From Nannocystis sp. RBIL2 (GTDB lineage Bacteria > Myxococcota_A > Polyangia > Nannocystales > Nannocystaceae), in NCBI RefSeq assembly GCF_026626745.1, contig NZ_JAPNJW010000002.1, positions 2,504,151-2,568,150 of the forward strand: DNA of 64,000 nt, written 5' to 3'. Positions 9,683 through 19,323 of the stretch are shown one piece after another (positions within the stretch are counted from its first letter, which is position 1; every line of letters begins with the position of its first letter). The notes under the pieces were generated by a model. The model made no database searches. It saw only the letters and a program-made list of their open reading frames with translations, and was not told the origin of the DNA. Both the position numbers and the translations under genes were made by a program.

Positions 9683-9752
9683 CATGCGCGAAGGGGCATG
9701 CTCCGAAGAACATGCCCCTTCGCGCATGCCCTCGGAGGCATGCCTTCACGCG
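9683..9752. repeat. 14-bp periodic CATG array, five units
   Basis: CATG occurs at 9683, 9697, 9711, 9725 and 9739, each 14 bases apart, with an extra CATG at 9675 out of step. Units here prefer CATGCCC over CATGTCC. The array lies just beyond the stop of the response regulator (9760), at the 3' end of the two-component operon. Confidence 0.88.
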
Positions 9753-9759
9753 CAGCCGC

Positions 9760-10554
9760 TCACACGCGCAGCGACGCGATCTTGTCGCGCTGGCTGCGAG
9801 CGACCTTGAGCGTCGCGCCGCCCTCGAGCACGACCACGGCCTCGCGGCGGCCGCCGCTGCGGAGCTCGCGGATCCGCCGGCGGTTGACGATCGCGGAGCG
9901 GTGGATCCGCACGAACTGCGACGGGTCGAGCCGGCGCTCGAGGCTCTGCATCGTCTCGCGGTGCAGGTAGCTCTTGGGCCCGGCGTGGATCTGCACGTAG
10001 TAGTCGGCCGCCTCGATCCAGTCGATCTCGTCGGCGCGCAGGAACACCACCCGGCTGCCGTCCTTGATCGCCAGCCGCTCGGCCGGCTGCGCCACCACGG
10101 GCGTCGCCACCCGAGGCTCGCCGACGTCGGCCAGCAGCGCCGCCAGCTGGCGCCGCAGGTCCTCGACCTCCGCCACCTGCAGGTGCGCCTTGGCCCGCCG
10201 CAGCGCCTCGAAGAACCGCTCGTCGTCGAACGGCTTCAGCAGGTAGTCGAGCGCGTGGACCTCGAACGCCTGCAGCGCGTAGCGATCGTACGCGGTCACG
10301 AACACGACCCCGGGCACGCTCGCCGGGGGCAGCGAGGCCAGCACCTGGAATCCGGTACACTCCGGCATCTGCACGTCGAGGAACACCAGGTCGGGGCGCT
10401 GCTCCTCGATCCGGCTGGCCGCCTCGCGCCCGGAGCCGACCTCGCCGATGACCTCGATGTCCATGTCCTGCTTGAGCAGGAGGCGGATGCCCTCGCGGGC
10501 CAAAGGTTCATCGTCGACGATCAGGGTCCTAATTGCAGTATTACGCTCCAACAT
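9760..10554 (-). CDS. LytTR-family response regulator
   Basis: A two-component response regulator of 264 residues that binds DNA through a LytTR domain. The receiver domain has the acidic pair in LIVDDEPLAREG, a phospho-acceptor Asp near residue 60 (LVFLDVQMPE), Thr in VVFVTAYDRYA and Lys in YLLKPFDD near 113. A short coiled linker leads to a LytTR domain from about residue 155 (FLRADEIDWIEAADYYVQIH, FVRIHRSAIVNRRRI). The gene start overlaps the end of the sensor kinase gene by 14 bases, so the two are translationally coupled. Targets are unknown; the operon may regulate cell-surface genes, as LytTR systems often do. Confidence 0.93.
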   Translation of the reverse strand: MLERNTAIRTLIVDDEPLAREGIRLLLKQDMDIEVIGEVGSGREAASRIEEQRPDLVFLDVQMPECTGFQVLASLPPASVPGVVFVTAYDRYALQAFEVHALDYLLKPFDDERFFEALRRAKAHLQVAEVEDLRRQLAALLADVGEPRVATPVVAQPAERLAIKDGSRVVFLRADEIDWIEAADYYVQIHAGPKSYLHRETMQSLERRLDPSQFVRIHRSAIVNRRRIRELRSGGRREAVVVLEGGATLKVARSQRDKIASLRV

Positions 10555-11668
10555 ACATCGGCTCCTCGAAGGCTAGGGGGATCTGCAGCGACACCGCGGC
10601 CCCGCCGCCGTGCGCTGCCGCGACCTCGAATCGATGGTCGGCAGGGAAGAGTTGTCCGAGGCGGGCCCGCACGTTGCGCAGGCCGACGCCGCCGCAGCGC
10701 TCGACGCAGAACGCCTCGGGCAGGCCGACCCCGTCGTCACGGACCGACAGCGTCAGCGCCCCGCGCTCGCGGCTCGCAGTCACCACGACGCGACCCGCGG
10801 CGGCCCGCGGCGCGATGCCGTGGCGGATCGCGTTCTCCACCAGCGGCTGCAAGATCAGGTTCGGCACCAGCGCGTCCAGCACCTCGGGCGCGACGTCGAT
10901 GCGCACGTCGAGCCGGTCGCAGAAGCGCACCTTCTCGATCGCCAGGTAGCGCCCGAGGAAGTCGAGCTCCTGCTTGAGCGGCACCATCTGCCGCCCCGTG
11001 TTGTCGAGCGCGAGCCGCAGCAGGTCGGCCAGGCCCGACAGCATCTGCAGCGAGCCCTGGGTGTCCTGCTTGCGCACCAGCACGCCGATCGCGTGCAGCG
11101 TGTTGAACAGGAAGTGCGGGTGCAGCTGCATCTTCAGCGCCTCGAGCTGCGCGTGCGCCAGCTGGGTCTCGAGGCGACAGAACGCGAGCTCGGCGTCGCG
11201 CGCCTTGCGGTGGTAGTCGTACGCGTGCACGAAGCCGACCACCAGCCAGTAGACGAACAGCTGCAGCTGCACGCCCTTGGCCAGCAGCTTGCCGTAGGCG
11301 AACAGGAACGGCGTCTCCTGGTAGTAGGCGTCGCCGAACAGGACCCCGGCGACGCAAACTACCAATGCATAACCCGAGGCGAGCGTCGCGTTGGCGAGCA
11401 GGTGCGGTGCGAGGTGACGCGTCCAGCTGTCACGTCCGAGCGGGAAGCGTCGGGCCATTCGCGCGACCAGGGGCGCCGCCGCGGCGAGATAGAGCCATGG
11501 GGGATATTGCCAGGCGAGGTCGCGCAGAAACGACGGCTCGGGCACCCGCACGGGCCACAGGAAATACACCTGCGAAGTCGAGATCAGGCCGCAGAGCAGC
11601 CACGGCGCGGCCATTACCCACGCGGGGGGGCCATGCGACGTCGCGGCCGACTCGGGGCAGAGTTCCAT
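10541..11668 (-). CDS. LytS/YehU-type sensor histidine kinase
   Basis: A membrane sensor kinase of 375 residues that phosphorylates the downstream LytTR regulator. Several hydrophobic segments fill residues 15-150 (for example LLCGLISTSQVYFLW, LYLAAAAPLVA, LQLFVYWLVVGFVHAY), with no large extracytoplasmic domain. The His_kinase motif LHPHFLFNTLHAI carries the phospho-acceptor His near 185. The ATPase part has an N-box (LVENAIRHG, near 290-298) and glycine boxes (DDGVGL, GVGLRNVRARL). ATG 11668 is used. It forms an overlapping two-gene operon with the regulator; the stimulus is unknown but is probably sensed in the membrane. Confidence 0.93.
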   Translation of the reverse strand: MELCPESAATSHGPPAWVMAAPWLLCGLISTSQVYFLWPVRVPEPSFLRDLAWQYPPWLYLAAAAPLVARMARRFPLGRDSWTRHLAPHLLANATLASGYALVVCVAGVLFGDAYYQETPFLFAYGKLLAKGVQLQLFVYWLVVGFVHAYDYHRKARDAELAFCRLETQLAHAQLEALKMQLHPHFLFNTLHAIGVLVRKQDTQGSLQMLSGLADLLRLALDNTGRQMVPLKQELDFLGRYLAIEKVRFCDRLDVRIDVAPEVLDALVPNLILQPLVENAIRHGIAPRAAAGRVVVTASRERGALTLSVRDDGVGLPEAFCVERCGGVGLRNVRARLGQLFPADHRFEVAAAHGGGAAVSLQIPLAFEEPMYVGA

Positions 11669-11825
11669 CCTCGGGACCTTGCCATTACGACCTGACAGGT
11701 GCCCGAGTGGTTGCAGCCAAGAGACGTGAAGCCGCAGCGAGTGGTTCGAAACTTTTAAATGAAACCGCGGCCAGGCGACGCGGGTCCCAATGAGTTGGCC
11801 GGACGTCTCACGAGGGGCGCGCCCC

Positions 11826-13328
11826 TCATCGCTCCGCCAGCACGAAGGCCATCAGCGCCATCGCGGCCGCGTTGCGCTCGAGGTGGTCGGGGTCGATCTT
11901 GTCGAACGTGTCGGCCGGGCTGTGGTGCAGGTCGAAGTACGCGCTGGAGTCGGGGTGGAGCCCGAGGCTCAGCACCCCGTCCTTCGTCAGCGGCGAGATG
12001 TCGGCCCCGCCCCCGCCGGCCTCGAGCACGCTCGCGCCCAGGCCCTCGAACAGCGGCGCGAACCGCTGCACGGCCGCGACCTCCTCCGGCGTGCCGCTGA
12101 TGCCGAACCCACGCGGCGCCCCCGACCCGGTGTCGGCCTCGATCGCCGCCACGTGCTTCTCCTTGCCGTGGGCCGCGTGGTACGCCTTGCCTCCGCGCAG
12201 GCCGTTCTCCTCGTTGGTGAACAGCACCACGCGGATCGTCCGCCGCGGCACCAGCCCCAGCTCCTTGAGCAGCGCCGCCGCCTCGATCGCCATCATGCAG
12301 CCGCCGCCGTCGTCGGTGCTGCCGTCGCCGACGTCCCACGAGTCGATGTGCCCGCCGATCACCACGATCTCGTCGGGCAGCTCGCGCCCCCGCAGCTCGG
12401 CGATCGCGTTGGCGCTCGGGCTGTCGGGCAGCGTCTTGGCCCCGAGCGACAGCTCGACCGTGGTCTTGCCGCGACGGGCCAGGCGGGCCAGGAGCTCCGC
12501 GTCCTCGAGCGTGACCGCGGCGGCCGGGATCTTCTTGACCCCGTCTTCGTAGCGCAGCGCCCCCGTGTGCGGGCTCCGCAGGCTGTTGGCGGTGACCGAG
12601 CGGACCAGCACCGCGGTCGCCCCGACCTTGGCCGCCTCCGAGGCCCCGCTGCCGCGGATCCGCACGGTATCGCCGTAGTGCGTCTCGTGCCGCTCGTGGT
12701 CGAAGCGCGGCATCGGCTGGTTGATCACCACGATCTTGCCGCGCAGCTCGGCCCCGCGGGTCGCTATCTCGGCCAGCGAGTCGACCACCGCGATCTCGCC
12801 GCGGACCTTGCCGCCGACGGTCCCGCCGAGCCCGAGGATCACCAGGTCGCGCTCGATCGGCGCCACCACCCGCGCGCGCTCGGCCCCGCGGACCCAGTGC
12901 GGCACCATCACCTTCTCGCGCCGGGGGTGGTCGAGCCCGTCGCGCTTCATCTGCTCGACCGTCCAGTCAATCGCCTTCTCGAGCGAGCGTGACCCGCTGA
13001 GGCGGTGGCCGAACGTGTCCGAAAGGACAGCCAGCAGCTCCCACGCGCGCGTGCGGCCCTGCGCCGCCGCCGTGAGCCGCTCGGCCGCGTCGACGAACAC
13101 CGGCGGCAGCTCGTCGATGCGCGGCGTCGTCGCGCTGACCGCCGTCGCCGACGGCAGCGACGGCTTGTCGCCGCCGATCACCGGCCCGGCGCCCGCGTAG
13201 CCCGGCGGCCCCCCGACCGGCATCGACTCGGCGCGGATCACCGGCGGCGCGGTCTCACCCGACTTCGGGGCCGGGCAGGCGGACACGGCGACAGCGAGGA
13301 GCAGGCAGGACGCGAGGCGCACCCGCAT
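11826..13328 (-). CDS. M28 family metallopeptidase lipoprotein (carboxypeptidase Q-like)
   Basis: A zinc aminopeptidase or carboxypeptidase of 500 residues, predicted to be lipid-anchored after LLLAVAVSAC. A protease-associated domain lies in the middle (about 160-290). The peptidase domain has the M28 metal ligands in order: GGHIDSWD (His near 327), a DDGGG turn (Asp near 340), FTNEENG (Glu pair 373-374), EADTGSGA (Asp near 399) and a late HHSPADTFD (His near 469). The overall layout matches plasma glutamate carboxypeptidase-type M28 enzymes. It probably degrades peptides outside the cell, fitting a predatory or scavenging life. The stop codon sits in a 16-base perfect palindrome (11812-11827) without a T-tract. 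Confidence 0.9.
   Translation of the reverse strand: MRVRLASCLLLAVAVSACPAPKSGETAPPVIRAESMPVGGPPGYAGAGPVIGGDKPSLPSATAVSATTPRIDELPPVFVDAAERLTAAAQGRTRAWELLAVLSDTFGHRLSGSRSLEKAIDWTVEQMKRDGLDHPRREKVMVPHWVRGAERARVVAPIERDLVILGLGGTVGGKVRGEIAVVDSLAEIATRGAELRGKIVVINQPMPRFDHERHETHYGDTVRIRGSGASEAAKVGATAVLVRSVTANSLRSPHTGALRYEDGVKKIPAAAVTLEDAELLARLARRGKTTVELSLGAKTLPDSPSANAIAELRGRELPDEIVVIGGHIDSWDVGDGSTDDGGGCMMAIEAAALLKELGLVPRRTIRVVLFTNEENGLRGGKAYHAAHGKEKHVAAIEADTGSGAPRGFGISGTPEEVAAVQRFAPLFEGLGASVLEAGGGGADISPLTKDGVLSLGLHPDSSAYFDLHHSPADTFDKIDPDHLERNAAAMALMAFVLAER
13014..13031. repeat. CATGTCC-type repeat pair inside M28 gene
   Basis: CGTGTCCGAAAGGA followed 14 bases later by CAGC. The hairpin stem TGTCC/GGACA has a GAAA loop. 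It is translated within the M28 peptidase near residues 100-106, before the catalytic domain. Confidence 0.6.
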
Positions 13329-13389
13329 CCTCTACTTTACCCCGGCGCGCAACCGCAAGACCCGAACCTGGCCCCAAAGCCATGTCGTA

Positions 13390-15972
13390 TCAGACATCTT
13401 CCGGCGCATCGGCCCATACGGCCCAGCCGGCGTCCCAGTCGTCGCTTTCGTCACGGAACGCCCCGGCGAAGCGGGCCTCGGCGGCGAAGAACCCGTCGGC
13501 GGGCGGGGCGGCCGCGCCGGCGGCCAGCGGGGCGCGCGGCTTGAAGCGATTCGGGCCGGCCGGGTCGGCGCAGCCAGGGAGATCCGGATCCTCCACGCGC
13601 GCGCCGGCCCCGGTCAGCAGCGCCGCCTCGTCGAGGCCGAAGTCGTCGTCGGCCAGCGCGAGCTCGCCGCCCGCCACCTCGGCGTGGGCCAGCGGCGCGG
13701 CGAAGTTGCGCGCCAGCCACAAGCCGCCGCGCAGGTCGACCGCGGTGCCGCGGTCGCGGAGGTCGAGCGGCGCCTCGAACCCGACCACCACCGCGTTGCC
13801 GATCGTCGCCGCAGTGCCGCGGCGCAGCAGCATCCCGTAGTGCTCGTGCTCCGCGCCATGACCGCGGCCGCACAGGGTGGCGTTATAGATCGTCGGCGCC
13901 GAGCGCGGCGTGTTGCTCGAGCCGCCGGGGTCGTTGTCGCCCTCGAGCCCCGCGGTGGTGTCGAGCGCCTCGGCGCCGTCGCGCAGCAGCAGGAACTGCA
14001 GGCGGCCCGTGTAGCCGAGGTCCCAGTCGAACCCGTCGTCGCCGGGGTCCTGGCAGATCAGGTGCTTGGCGTCGACCGTGCCGCCGAAGAACTCGAAGCA
14101 GTCGTCGGCGGTGTGGCGCACCTGCACGTGGTCGACCTGCGTGCCACGGCCGACGCCGGCGAACGTGACGCCGTTGATCTCGTTGTTGGGCCCGAGCTCG
14201 GTCCCGCTGTACTCGACCCGCACGAACCGCAGCGAACCCGAGCTGTCCTCCGGGTCATCTCCGCCGTATTCGCCGCCGTCGGCGATGCCCTCGACCCGCC
14301 CGACCATCGGCCGCCCCTCGGCGTCGCGCAGGTTGGTCGGCGCCTTGCCGAGCACGATGAGGCCGCCCCAGTCGCCGGCCCGCCGCGCCCCCGGTCGCGC
14401 CTCGCTGGTGAACACGATCGGCCGCTCGCGCGTGCCCTCGGCCACCAGCTTCGCGCCCGGCTGGACCACCAGCGTCCCGCGGGTGTCGCGGTCGCCGACG
14501 ATCGTCGTCCCCGGATCGATCGTCAGCGTCGCCCCCGGGCGCACGAACGTCACGAAGCGCAGGCGGTAGACCTTGTCGCACGTCAGCCGCGCCGAGTGCT
14601 CGATCTCCCCCGACAGCTCGACCACCGGCTTGTCGGCGCGCGCGCACGGCTCCAGCACGGCTGGCTCGGCGGACATGTTCGTTTCGACATGCTCCTCCGG
14701 ACCTGTCGTGAAGACCATGGTCGCAGAGACAGCCACCGCCGCCGCGCCCAGCCCCCACGGCAGCCAGCGCGGCAGCGCCAGCGGCCGGCGCAGCTGCGGA
14801 TGCACCGCCGACCAGGTGGCGTCGTGCGGCCCGCTGTCGCGCGACGGGGTCGCCTCGGCCGGGGCCTCGGCCGCGCGCGGGACGTCGCGGCGGGTCGGCT
14901 CGTCGGGGTGCGCGAGTTCGCCGGGCCCGGGGTCGGCGAGGCTCGCCGGGTCGGACAGGTCGAGCACGGGCAGGTCGTCCTGGACCTGCCGCGCCCGGCG
15001 GATCTGCGCCTCCACCAGCCCGCGCATGCTGGCCCGATCGGCGGCGAAGATGTCGGCCAGGGTGATGCCGATCGCTCGCGGCGACGGGGCGCTCTTGCCG
15101 AGGTGCAGCTCGAGCGCCTCGCGGAACACCTCGGCCGAGGCCGGACGCGCCGCGGGGTCGACCGCCAGGGCCGAGGCCACCAGCGCGCGCAGGGCCGGCG
15201 TGGCCGCGGCCTCGGCGGGCAGCGGCGGGATGTCGCCCTCCTCGAGCCGACGCGCGATCGTCAGCTCGTCGAGCCCGAGCCACATCCGCTGCCGCGCCAG
15301 CGCCTCCCACAACATCACGCCGACCGCGAACAGATCGCTGCGGCGGTCGACCTGCTCGCCGCACACCTGCTCCGGCGCCGAGTAGGCGGCCTTGCCCTTG
15401 AACGTCCCGACCTCGGTGTCGCCGTCGCCCTCGAGGCGAGCGATGCCGAAGTCGACCAGCTTGATCTGCCCGTCGTAGGTGACGAGCACGTTGTGCGGCG
15501 ACACGTCGCGGTGGACCAGGCCGAGCGGGTGGCCCTCGTAGTCGCACAGCTCGTGGACGTAGTGGAGGCCGGCGAGCAGCTCGGCGAGGATCCGCAGGTG
15601 CATCGCCAGCGGCAGCCCGGGCGGCAGCGGCGGCGGCTGGTACACGCGGCGGAGGATCCGGTGCAGCGGCTGGCCCTCGAGGTACTCCATGGCGATGAAC
15701 GGCCGCCCCTCCTCGCTGCCCACCTCGTAGGTCTGCACCACGTTCGGGTGCGACAGCAGCGTGGCGATCTTCGCCTCGCGCTGGAACATCGCCCGGTACT
15801 CCGGGTCGCGCACCAGCGCCGGGCGCAGGTCCTTGAGCACCAGCAGCTTGAGCGCACCGCCGACCCCACGCGCCGCCGCGAGGTAGATGTCGGCCATCCC
15901 GCCGTGGCCGACGGCCGCGAGCCGACGGAACTTCGGCGCGTGCGAGCCCCGACTGCGCTCGTCGCTCGTCAT
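13390..15972 (-). CDS. Transmembrane Ser/Thr kinase with extracytoplasmic beta-helix-like domain
   Basis: A receptor-type kinase of 860 residues. The cytoplasmic kinase has GHGGMADIYLA near 22-32, catalytic HRDVSPHN at 154, DFG at 174 and an activation loop ending in YSAPEQ. A roughly 100-residue Pro/Asp-rich linker leads to one membrane helix (about 402-422). The outside part from about 455 to 800 is built of short strands with many Gly/Asp turns (GTTIVGDRDTRGTLVVQPGA, GDWGGLIVLGKAP, ADDCFEFFGGTVDAKHL), like right-handed parallel beta-helix repeats of secreted surface proteins. ATG 15972 is used because it starts just before the kinase. Ligand sensing by the beta-helix is an inference; I do not recall this pairing as a standard receptor type. 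Confidence 0.88.
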   Translation of the reverse strand: MTSDERSRGSHAPKFRRLAAVGHGGMADIYLAAARGVGGALKLLVLKDLRPALVRDPEYRAMFQREAKIATLLSHPNVVQTYEVGSEEGRPFIAMEYLEGQPLHRILRRVYQPPPLPPGLPLAMHLRILAELLAGLHYVHELCDYEGHPLGLVHRDVSPHNVLVTYDGQIKLVDFGIARLEGDGDTEVGTFKGKAAYSAPEQVCGEQVDRRSDLFAVGVMLWEALARQRMWLGLDELTIARRLEEGDIPPLPAEAAATPALRALVASALAVDPAARPASAEVFREALELHLGKSAPSPRAIGITLADIFAADRASMRGLVEAQIRRARQVQDDLPVLDLSDPASLADPGPGELAHPDEPTRRDVPRAAEAPAEATPSRDSGPHDATWSAVHPQLRRPLALPRWLPWGLGAAAVAVSATMVFTTGPEEHVETNMSAEPAVLEPCARADKPVVELSGEIEHSARLTCDKVYRLRFVTFVRPGATLTIDPGTTIVGDRDTRGTLVVQPGAKLVAEGTRERPIVFTSEARPGARRAGDWGGLIVLGKAPTNLRDAEGRPMVGRVEGIADGGEYGGDDPEDSSGSLRFVRVEYSGTELGPNNEINGVTFAGVGRGTQVDHVQVRHTADDCFEFFGGTVDAKHLICQDPGDDGFDWDLGYTGRLQFLLLRDGAEALDTTAGLEGDNDPGGSSNTPRSAPTIYNATLCGRGHGAEHEHYGMLLRRGTAATIGNAVVVGFEAPLDLRDRGTAVDLRGGLWLARNFAAPLAHAEVAGGELALADDDFGLDEAALLTGAGARVEDPDLPGCADPAGPNRFKPRAPLAAGAAAPPADGFFAAEARFAGAFRDESDDWDAGWAVWADAPEDV
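14660..14733. repeat. 14-bp periodic array within kinase gene, about five units
   Basis: Units start at 14660 (GCTG), 14674 (CATG), 14688 (CATG), 14702 (CCTG), 14716 (CATG) and 14730 (CAGC), all 14 bases apart. The array is translated as the end of the transmembrane helix and the first 20 residues outside it (TMVFTTGPEEHVETNMSAEP), so the repeat has shaped the juxtamembrane region of the receptor kinase. Confidence 0.8.
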
Positions 15973-16537
15973 CGGCGCGGACGCTATGCCGACGCTCCCG
16001 GCGCAGCAAGTGACATCTCTGCCAGGCGCTTCGGCGTCATGGCGTGACAGACTGCGACATGTAGCCGCCGCATTTGTCACGCGTGCTCCGGCGTGGCGCG
16101 ACTAACCCGACGCTGAACGCAGTTGCGCCGCAGAGTTCGCTGGAGCGAATTGGCCGCACCCCGTGGTCCACGAGGCCCCACGGCGCGTCACGCGACGCCG
16201 GCCCGCGACGATCCGCCGCGCCCGCCCGATCGCTCGTCGCCACGCCCTCGACCGTCCGGTCATGTGTCCTTTTGCGCATGTTCTACCGGACATGTTTTAT
16301 AGAGCATCCGATCGGGGCTCTGCGGACGCCGCAGCCCGCATGTCGCGGATCGCTTCAGCGCACCGCGGGTGGGTCGCCCTCATCGCCGCGCGCTCGCACC
16401 TCTCGCACTCCATGTGCAGCCATCACGCCGCGCGAGCGGTCGCCCTCATCGCCGCTGCGCCAGCACCTGCTCGAGCTCCATGTACCACCGTCGCGCCGCA
16501 CCGCAGCACTCGCAGGTCCCGCCACTGGCGGTCGCCG
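15973..16537. other. Intergenic region upstream of kinase, repeat-filled
   Basis: About 565 bases between the receptor kinase start and the stop of the NlpC/P60 gene, both on the minus strand. It holds a short 14-bp array (16261-16308) and degenerate copies of the NlpC/P60 gene end (16373-16537). The kinase promoter should lie at 15973-16100. No separate gene is supported. Confidence 0.6.
16261..16308. repeat. CATG repeat run, degenerate
   Basis: CATG at 16261, 16277 and 16291 and CATC at 16305. The last three are 14 bases apart and the first step is 16. The units are AT-richer (CATGTTTTATAGAG) than most copies. Confidence 0.7.
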
Positions 16538-16600
16538 TCATCGCTGCAGCGCCAGCACCTGCTCGAGCTCCATATGCCGCCATCGCGCCGCCCGCCGCAG
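16373..16600. repeat. Tandem copies of the NlpC/P60 gene 3' end
   Basis: The last codons of the NlpC/P60 gene (encoding MELEQVLALQR, bases around 16531-16595) are repeated downstream of its stop. A close copy starts 92 bases away (GTCGCCCTCATCGCCGC at 16439, encoding MELEQVLAQRR) and a more diverged copy 66 bases further (16373). This looks like local tandem duplication of a gene tail followed by decay. Confidence 0.7.
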
Positions 16601-17806
16601 CGCTTGCTCGAGCGGCTCCTCGATCACCCTGCCGCGGCGCGACGACGCGTGCAGCAGCGTGCGGTCCTCCGCCCGCGCGCCGCGGAGCACCACGCCCACG
16701 TGACACGGCGACTCGCCTGCGCCCCACAGGAACAGCAGGTCGCCGGGCTCGCCGAGCGCCCGCACCGGCGCCGCCGCCAGCGCGAGCTGGTCGCTGGAGT
16801 GCCGCGGCAGCACCACGCCCAGCGCCGAGCGCACCGCCCGCTGCACCAACCCGGAGCAGTCGATCCCGAGCGACGTGGTCCCGCCGAGCAGATACGGCGC
16901 GCCGCGGAAGCGCCGCAGCGCCCACGCCAGCGCGGTCGCGCCTCCCCGGGCTGTCATCGGTACCGGCACCGCCATCGGCGAGCCGAGCCGCGCCCGCGTC
17001 CAGCCGATCGTACCGTCGCGCGCTCGCACCAGCGCCCACTCGCCCGCCGCGGCCAGCACCCCCACCGGCCGTCGCCGGCCAGCAGCTCGGTGCAGAGCTC
17101 GCTGTCCTCACGGACATGTCCCTCGGGACACCAACCGACCCACTCGGTCCGCAACGCATCGATATTCCTGTCCTCGGGGACATGCCCTGAAAGACACCAC
17201 CCCTCCCGAGCGGCCCAGCCATCGCTGCCCCATCGGACGTGTCCCTCGGGACACTCATCACTCCAGCCGCCCGCGGCCCCGCGCGCTGTCATCACGCGGC
17301 CTCGCCCCGGGCCGATAGTTCCCCGCAGTTCCCGGGGGCTCCGCTGCTCGCCCACCACTCGCCACATATCCTCGAGGACATGCTCCGATGCACATGTCCC
17401 GACGTACACTTTGTTTGAAAAAAGCCCGACCGGCGGCGCCCGCCACAACCGCGTCACCCCGGGCGGCAGCGCGAACCACTCGCGCGGCGCCGCGATCTCC
17501 GTCGCCGCGGCGTCGATCGTCCATCCGGCCGGCAGCGCGGCGTGCAACTCGGCGAGCGCGCCCGTCAGCGCCCGGGAGCTCAGCACCTCGCCGGCGAGCG
17601 CCAGCGTCCGCCGTCGCGGCTCCACCGTGCAACGCAGGGCCGGGCCGGCCCAGCCGAAGCGGCGCTGCAGCGTCCGCCGCCGCTCGGCCAGCACCCGCGC
17701 GAGCCGCTCCGTCAGCTGCCTCGTCGCGCCCTCGTCGAGCACCTCCCCCGTCCGCCGCGCGGACCCGGTCTCCGGGAGCACCGCCGGGCCCTCGCCGCCG
17801 GCGGGA

Positions 17807-17820
<14 letters not shown>
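16538..17820 (-). CDS. NlpC/P60 cell-wall peptidase, frameshifted
   Basis: A C40 endopeptidase that would cut peptidoglycan stem peptides. The gene reads from ATG 17820, overlapping the MurE-like stop by 14 bases, through an N-terminal domain of about 135 residues. A repeat-filled linker follows, then an SH3-like domain and the NlpC/P60 domain ending at 16538. The catalytic motif GIDCSGLVQ and the later PCHVGVVL (His) and LLHASS are intact. The reading frame changes near 17067 at a run of five Gs: the first SH3 strand (CTELLAGDG) is in one frame and the next (GVLAAAGEWALVRARDG) in another. A one-base insertion would restore a good SH3 domain. The first frame alone stops at 16954; the second can restart at 17065. 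It may be a sequencing error or a real pseudogene. Confidence 0.75.
17101..17410. repeat. Four CATGTCC repeat clusters inside the NlpC/P60 gene
   Basis: Runs with 14-bp steps start at 17101 (GCTG, CATG 17115, CACC 17129), 17167 (CCTG, CATG 17181, CACC 17195), 17238 (CGTG, CACT 17252) and 17365 (CATA, CATG 17379, CATG 17393, CACT 17407). In the gene frame they encode near-identical peptides such as CPEGHVRED, CLSGHVPED and CPEGHVRWG, forming the linker between the N-terminal and SH3 domains. Confidence 0.85.
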
Positions 17821-19044
<1,224 letters not shown>

Positions 19045-19048
<4 letters not shown>

Positions 19049-19260
19049 GGCCCGAAGCTTCGCACAGGTCGGCTGCCGGGGGTCGCGCCGCCCGTGGTGC
19101 TCGTGCTCGCCGTCGCCGGTGACGACGCGCCGGGGGCCGTCGTCGCCGTCGCCCCCTCGCTCGCCGCCTCGTCCGCGACCTCGATCGTGCGGCCCGCGTC
19201 GGGCCGAAAGCCCGCCAGCGAGGCCGTCAGAGCGAAGAACTTCTCCCGCTGGATCTGCAT
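19045..19260 (-). CDS. Small protein, Ala/Thr-rich tail
   Basis: A 71-residue protein of unknown function. ATG 19260 gives MQIQREKFFALTASLAGF, a basic start with a moderate hydrophobic stretch, then a low-complexity tail rich in Ala, Thr, Gly and Pro. Its stop overlaps the start of the MurE-like gene (19048), which supports it being a real coupled gene. A TTG at 19311 is in frame but less likely. It may be a membrane-associated or secreted small protein of the operon. Confidence 0.5.
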
Positions 19261-19323
19261 GCCGCCCGCCCTTCCCTCGGGCACGGTCGCCGAGCCCTCC
19301 GTCGCGGTCAAGCCGCGCCGGCG

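Noticed and set aside
11812..11827. Terminator at the palindrome GAGGGGCGCGCCCCTC
   Set aside because: It overlaps the stop codon of the M28 gene and lacks a loop and a T-tract, so I do not call it a terminator.
17101..17410. CRISPR-like array
   Set aside because: Repeat units are 14 bases with four variable bases; there are no 30-base spacers and no cas genes.
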